Shown: in pieces, positions 33,504 to 36,929 of the stretch
How positions within the stretch are numbered: position 1 is the first letter of the stretch
Layout of the letters: each line of letters opens with the position of its first letter
Assembly: GCA_015063725.1 (NCBI GenBank)
Contig: SVTP01000026.1
Location: 1-36,929, forward strand
Source: Oscillospiraceae bacterium
Lineage (GTDB): Bacteria; Bacillota; Clostridia; Oscillospirales; CAG-272
Length of the DNA: 36,929 nucleotides
Direction: 5' to 3'
Made by a program: the position numbers and the translations under genes
The notes under the pieces: model-generated
Databases searched by the model: none
Told to the model about the DNA's origin: nothing
Seen by the model: the letters and a program-made list of their open reading frames with translations, nothing else

Positions 33504-35246
33504 TTATTTTCCGTCGGAATAGAACATCAAAACGGCAAAGATCGGATAGTGGTCAGAGACGTTTTCGTTATCGACACGCTCGGTGCAAATGCGATGGAAC
33601 ATGCCGGATACACCCTTGCAAAAGACGAAATCAATGTGGCTGGGTTCACCCGTTGTACCCATCAGGGCGTGGTAGGTTGGTTCGCGGTCTTCTGCGGGAA
33701 TATAGTGGGCAACCTCAAGGTAGCCCTTATCACCAATTCTGTTGTAAACGGGAGAGCCTACGGTGGCGTTAAAGTCACCTGTGATAATGGTGGGAATGTC
33801 TGCAAACTTTTCGATCTGACCAAGCAGAACCTCAATTTGTGCGACCTTAACGGCTTCTTGCTCGGGAGTGGTGCCGTAATCGAGGTGGGTGTTGACGTGC
33901 AAAAACTCCTTGCCGTCGCTCTTGCGAGAGAGATGCACGTAGGTCATGATGCGGGGATATTTGGAGGTTGCCGTGGAGTGTTGAGAGCCAGGGACGTCGG
34001 GGGTTTCGGAGAGCCACTTGGTACCGCTTTCAAGGCAATCAAACTCTGCGGTAAGATAAAGGATAGCGCTGTGCTCGTCGCCGCGGTCGGCGTTTCTGCC
34101 GTCACCTACGATGGTGTAAATGTCACCGAGGCGTTGGTTGAGCAGCCCGATCCACATATCGGTTGCCTCTTGCACGCCGACAACTGCGGGACGGTATTTG
34201 AGAATGGTCTCTACAACGGCGTCCAAACGCTCGGACTCCTTACCTGCCATCAGGTTAAAGCTCATCACGGGGAGTGCATCATAGCCCATGGTTATTCCTT
34301 GACTGAACACAACGCGATCGGCCCCCTTGCCATCAGAAGAAAGGCATGCATCCATGTACTCTGCGGCAGAGTAATATCCCGCAGAGGTTTTGGCGTTGAG
34401 CCAAATGAGATTTTCATTGCTATGGATGGAATAGTCATTACCATTAAGGGCATTCACCCAAGCATCCTCTGTAACGTGCGCGGACGCACCGATAACAAAC
34501 AGTTTGTCACCTTCTTTTACATCGGCATCTGTTATGATCGGCACGGCAATGCCGCAAGCCTCGATGATAGCATCACGAAAGATTTGTGCCACGCCGCCAA
34601 GCTCTTGCTGGTTGCAAAGAATGGACAGATCCTCTGCCGCAATGCCGTTGACGGTAATCGTTTCATAGGGGTACACTGCCCTCTCAATGCTTTGGTTTTC
34701 ATTGCTGAAAAAGACTTCACTATCGGCATTGGTGGCAAGCTGCAGGATGAATTCACACAGAGCGGCAAAGGTGCCGTCCTCGTTTTTTCCTGCAATAACC
34801 AATTTATTGCCAACGATGCCGTAGCCGTAGTCATCCCACTTCAGGTCAGAAAGGAAGGCTTGGCTTTCCTCTCGCCCCGTATCACCAACAAGGATCTCAT
34901 AGTCCTTGATGTTGTATGCGTTTGCGGTTTTGAAATTGATGGGGATTTGATAAATGTTCTGCATGGTCTCCTGCAAGGTCTTGGTCATCTTGCTGACCTC
35001 ATTCGAAGCCCCTTTTGCAGAAACGATCTCGTAATTTTTCAAATTTTCAACCAAGATGCTGGCATGCACAACGGGGGGATTTTCCTCGGGCTTGGTGGTC
35101 ACCTCGGGCGTGGTTGCCGCAGGCGTTGTGGCTGTGGGAGTGGTCCCCGCAGGTGTGGTTTCTTCCGGTTTTTCCTTCTTGCATGCCGTCATCAAAAAAG
35201 AGGACGCCAACAAAAGGATGGCTAACAAAAAGCTGATTTTTTTCAT
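33504..35246 (-). CDS. Lipoprotein with C-terminal EEP phosphodiesterase domain (paralogue B)
   Basis: A 580-residue paralogue of the next gene, with the same architecture: lipobox Cys22 (SFLMTAC), a longer Thr/Pro/Ala linker, a GH67-N-like segment (EILVGDTGREES, DDYGYGIVGNKLVIAG) and an EEP domain (MSFNLMAGK, VVGVQEATD, VNTHLDYG, TGDFNATVG, HIDFVF and SDHYPI). Catalytic sites are intact in both copies, so duplication was not followed by loss of function. The ATG at 35246 has AAGGAGAA before it; an in-frame ATG seven codons earlier lies in the end of the sialidase gene and has a poorer context. The gap to the sialidase gene is 17 bases. Confidence 0.82.
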   Translation of the reverse strand: MKKISFLLAILLLASSFLMTACKKEKPEETTPAGTTPTATTPAATTPEVTTKPEENPPVVHASILVENLKNYEIVSAKGASNEVSKMTKTLQETMQNIYQIPINFKTANAYNIKDYEILVGDTGREESQAFLSDLKWDDYGYGIVGNKLVIAGKNEDGTFAALCEFILQLATNADSEVFFSNENQSIERAVYPYETITVNGIAAEDLSILCNQQELGGVAQIFRDAIIEACGIAVPIITDADVKEGDKLFVIGASAHVTEDAWVNALNGNDYSIHSNENLIWLNAKTSAGYYSAAEYMDACLSSDGKGADRVVFSQGITMGYDALPVMSFNLMAGKESERLDAVVETILKYRPAVVGVQEATDMWIGLLNQRLGDIYTIVGDGRNADRGDEHSAILYLTAEFDCLESGTKWLSETPDVPGSQHSTATSKYPRIMTYVHLSRKSDGKEFLHVNTHLDYGTTPEQEAVKVAQIEVLLGQIEKFADIPTIITGDFNATVGSPVYNRIGDKGYLEVAHYIPAEDREPTYHALMGTTGEPSHIDFVFCKGVSGMFHRICTERVDNENVSDHYPIFAVLMFYSDGK

Positions 35247-35263
35247 GTCTTTCTCCTTTTTTG

Positions 35264-36688
35264 TCATTCTACATCAATCATATCAAATGCTTCGAGGGGG
35301 AGTTCAAGATAGACGAGCTCATTGGTGTGTATGGGCATATCGCGCTCGTAGAGTACGGCGATCCTCTGCCCGTTTGTGGCAAGGCAACTGTAGGAATAGC
35401 TACCGCCGATGGAATAGGAATATTTCCATTCCACCTCGTATCCATTTTTGGTTTTGTTCAAAAGTCCGATTTTGATAACGCCGTTTGCGCGCTTGCCGTC
35501 GGGCTTCTCTCCCTCGGGGTAAGAGATTGCGATAGCATCCCTGCCGTCAATTTTCCATGGGAGTGCCAAAACAGAGACCATACAATCGCGGCAATATATC
35601 AAAGATGTATCCTCGCGAAACGCGGTAAATGTTACACCACCGTCGGTGCTATCAGCAAAGAGGATATAGTCCCCTTGTCCGCGCGAATAGATGCGGAGCG
35701 TTCCGTCGGGCAGCTCGACCAACTGCGCCTCGGTGGCATTTGGAAAATCCCCAACCGAGATGGTCTCGCTCATTTGCCAGGTAAGGCCGTTATCGTCACT
35801 GTACAGGCAGGAAACGCTGATGGGAGTTGAAGAATCGCCACCGCGATAGAGTGGGAACAAAATGCGTCCTGCGTGCTCACTGTTTTGGATGACCAATCCA
35901 ACTCCGGGAGCTTTGTTATAAACAGTCTCCCCTGCCTTGCGGTATTCGCTGCCGATGAGCATTGGATCTGACCATGTCATGCCCTTGTCGTCACTGTAGC
36001 TGAGATAGAAGTAAGAGGTTCTGTGTAATTTGAGTACAGATGCCGCATAAAAGATGTTCATAGGAACATCGATTTCATTCTTCGGCTTTTGCTTAACGGT
36101 AAGCGCTACACCGTTTTGATAAACGTTGAAATGACTGTCGAGCGTGTATTCGGTATCGGTACTGTCACTCACGCGCTTGACGATGTATTTATCATACTCA
36201 CCGTTGGGATTGGGATACATATAGTAATCGTAGCCCGTTGCAAGGGTGTTATCCCCCATTGTTAAAGCGTAATAATAGGCATCGCCGATTTTGACGGTTC
36301 CGTTGAACTCCTTGCCGCCAATGCCACCACCTGCGTTTGCGGGCATAGCGTCAACCAGCATAAAGATTCTTCCATCGGCGGTTTGTGTAATAGCAGCGTC
36401 GATAAAGGATGCCGAATCTTTGACGGGATTGTAAGTGTTTGTGCCAAATGTTTGGTCATAGTCGTTGAATTGGTGCGCCACGATGGGAGTTCCCCATTCG
36501 ACCGTTTTGCTATCAAGCACGCGGACACCAATTTCGATATTGTTGGGAGAGTCCAAAATGTTGACGCGTAGGTCGGTCACTGCCATTACGTCACCGTCAT
36601 TGAGCGTCAAAAGGCAAGGAATGCGATAGGTAAAGACGTCAAAGCTGCCATCGTATAAAAAAGGTTGCGCGAATGATTGTTCGTTCAT
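35264..36688 (-). CDS. Sialidase-family (GH33-like) protein, no signal peptide
   Basis: A 474-residue six-bladed propeller protein. It has the YRIP motif (21-24), three Asp boxes (SDDKGMTW 232-239, SDDNGLTW 297-304 and a degenerate STDGGVTF 347-354) and an ATEAQLVELPDG part that carries a Glu expected near the active site. Residues about 115-215 form an inserted domain. GH33 enzymes release sialic acid from glycans. There is no signal peptide, so it would act in the cytoplasm or be exported by an unknown route, and some BNR-repeat relatives have other substrates. The ATG at 36688 follows AAGGAGAGG. First gene of the operon. Confidence 0.8.
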   Translation of the reverse strand: MNEQSFAQPFLYDGSFDVFTYRIPCLLTLNDGDVMAVTDLRVNILDSPNNIEIGVRVLDSKTVEWGTPIVAHQFNDYDQTFGTNTYNPVKDSASFIDAAITQTADGRIFMLVDAMPANAGGGIGGKEFNGTVKIGDAYYYALTMGDNTLATGYDYYMYPNPNGEYDKYIVKRVSDSTDTEYTLDSHFNVYQNGVALTVKQKPKNEIDVPMNIFYAASVLKLHRTSYFYLSYSDDKGMTWSDPMLIGSEYRKAGETVYNKAPGVGLVIQNSEHAGRILFPLYRGGDSSTPISVSCLYSDDNGLTWQMSETISVGDFPNATEAQLVELPDGTLRIYSRGQGDYILFADSTDGGVTFTAFREDTSLIYCRDCMVSVLALPWKIDGRDAIAISYPEGEKPDGKRANGVIKIGLLNKTKNGYEVEWKYSYSIGGSYSYSCLATNGQRIAVLYERDMPIHTNELVYLELPLEAFDMIDVE

Positions 36689-36726
36689 TTTAACCTCTCC
36701 TTCCCCAAAAGGCAAGTATTATCTTT

Positions 36727-36755
36727 ATTATACACCCACATTTTGTAAATTGCAA
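36727..36755 (-). promoter_or_regulatory. Promoter of the sialidase-EEP operon
   Basis: On the minus strand TTGCAA (36755-36750) and TATAAT (36732-36727) are spaced by 17 bp, about 40 bases before the start codon. Confidence 0.7.
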
Positions 36756-36766
36756 TAGCAAGAAGC

Positions 36767-36795
36767 AAAAAAAGGCTCTCTTTTAGAGAGCCTTT
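36767..36795 (-). terminator. Terminator of an upstream minus-strand transcript
   Basis: The stem AAAGGCTCTC / GAGAGCCTTT has a 5-base loop and is followed on the minus strand by seven Ts. It ends a transcript that enters from the right of the window. Confidence 0.75.
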
Positions 36796-36801
36796 CCCAC
36801 A

Positions 36802-36835
36802 CAAAAAATAAAAATCCCCCCGTAAAACGGGGGGT
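36802..36835 (-). terminator. Second tandem terminator on the minus strand
   Basis: The 7-bp stem CCCCCCG / CGGGGGG (36816-36822 and 36828-36834) has a 5-base loop and is followed on the minus strand by ATTTTTATTTTTTG. It comes first for a transcript from the right, with the other terminator as backup. Confidence 0.8.
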
Positions 36836-36837
36836 AT

Positions 36838-36929
36838 TTCATTTTCGGGCATAGCCCTAATAATACTGGCTGCGCACAAGTGCGCTTGAGATTGGCCTGC
36901 CAGCCATGCAATTGTTACTTACTACCCAT
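36838..36929 (-). other. Structured non-coding segment of unknown nature at the right end
   Basis: On the minus strand CTGGC and GCCAG enclose GCGCA-CTTG-TGCGC, and a GGGC-TAT-GCCC hairpin follows before the terminators. Open frames here are very short. It may be the 3' part of a small RNA or a dispersed repeat that broke the assembly. No family is recognised. Confidence 0.35.

Noticed and set aside
33549-35225. 558-codon plus-strand open frame opposite EEP paralogue B
   Set aside because: The minus strand carries a complete lipoprotein with signal and catalytic motifs; the plus frame shows no domain or ribosome site.
36685-36879. 64-codon minus-strand open frame at the right end
   Set aside because: It runs across two strong terminators and into the promoter and start of the sialidase-family gene, with no ribosome site.

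Overview
The window reads as a chromosomal segment of an uncultured, probably gut- or rumen-dwelling Clostridia (Firmicutes). The evidence is the core gene content and order (a DUF512 radical-SAM gene next to der, obg and ppa; walJ-rlmH; recA-recX), the strong AGGAGG-type ribosome sites, near-consensus sigma-A promoters (TTGACA, 17 bp, TATAAT), lipoproteins with Thr/Pro/Glu-rich linkers, and a BspA-like leucine-rich-repeat surface protein. The species cannot be named from what is visible. The odd length and the repeats at both ends suggest a whole assembly contig.

Layout. 1-400: non-coding, with a 13-bp inverted repeat, two tandem terminators and a MITE-like palindromic repeat. 402-3632 (-): LRR lipoprotein. 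3804-5105 (-): murA. 5460-9677 (+): a five-gene operon, galactokinase-like, small membrane protein, walJ-like, rlmH and serine dehydratase. 9794-11200 (+): prfB and a small membrane protein. 11343-15907 (+): DUF512 protein, der, obg and ppa, closed by a terminator. 16002-17081 (-): XRE regulator with a palindromic operator. 17082-17541: a repeat-rich non-coding stretch. 17542-24503 (+): seven phage head and packaging genes. 24557-26340 (-): recA-recX. 26341-26934: recA promoter and a 241-bp MITE-like repeat. 26935-31553 (-): four-gene operon of an EIIC-like membrane protein, an M50-like membrane metalloprotease, a two-helix membrane protein and a GH36-like glycosidase. 31725-36688 (-): operon of a sialidase-family protein and two tandem paralogous lipoproteins with endonuclease/exonuclease/phosphatase (EEP) domains.

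The most unusual part is the 7-kb phage-derived island between the XRE gene and recX. It holds a putative small terminase, a large terminase, a beta-rich structural protein, portal, scaffold, major capsid protein and a connector, all intact and co-directional, closed by a strong bidirectional terminator. No integrase, replication, lysis, tail-fibre or repressor gene is visible inside it. It is therefore a self-contained capsid-and-packaging module, either a prophage remnant, a domesticated (gene-transfer-agent-like) particle or a capsid-encoding satellite. Its portal gene has no ATG, GTG or TTG start at the proper place. The reading frame instead begins at an ATT exactly seven bases after a perfect ribosome binding site. 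Upstream of the island lie an inverted array of GTTATGA heptamers and helically phased TGGCAC repeats, which are candidate control or packaging sites.

The right-hand third is a glycan-use region (GH36-like enzyme, sialidase-family protein, lipoproteins with a glycosidase-like N-terminal region), in keeping with a host-glycan or plant-glycan forager. The left and centre are mostly housekeeping genes for cell wall, ribosome maturation, translation termination and GTPase functions.
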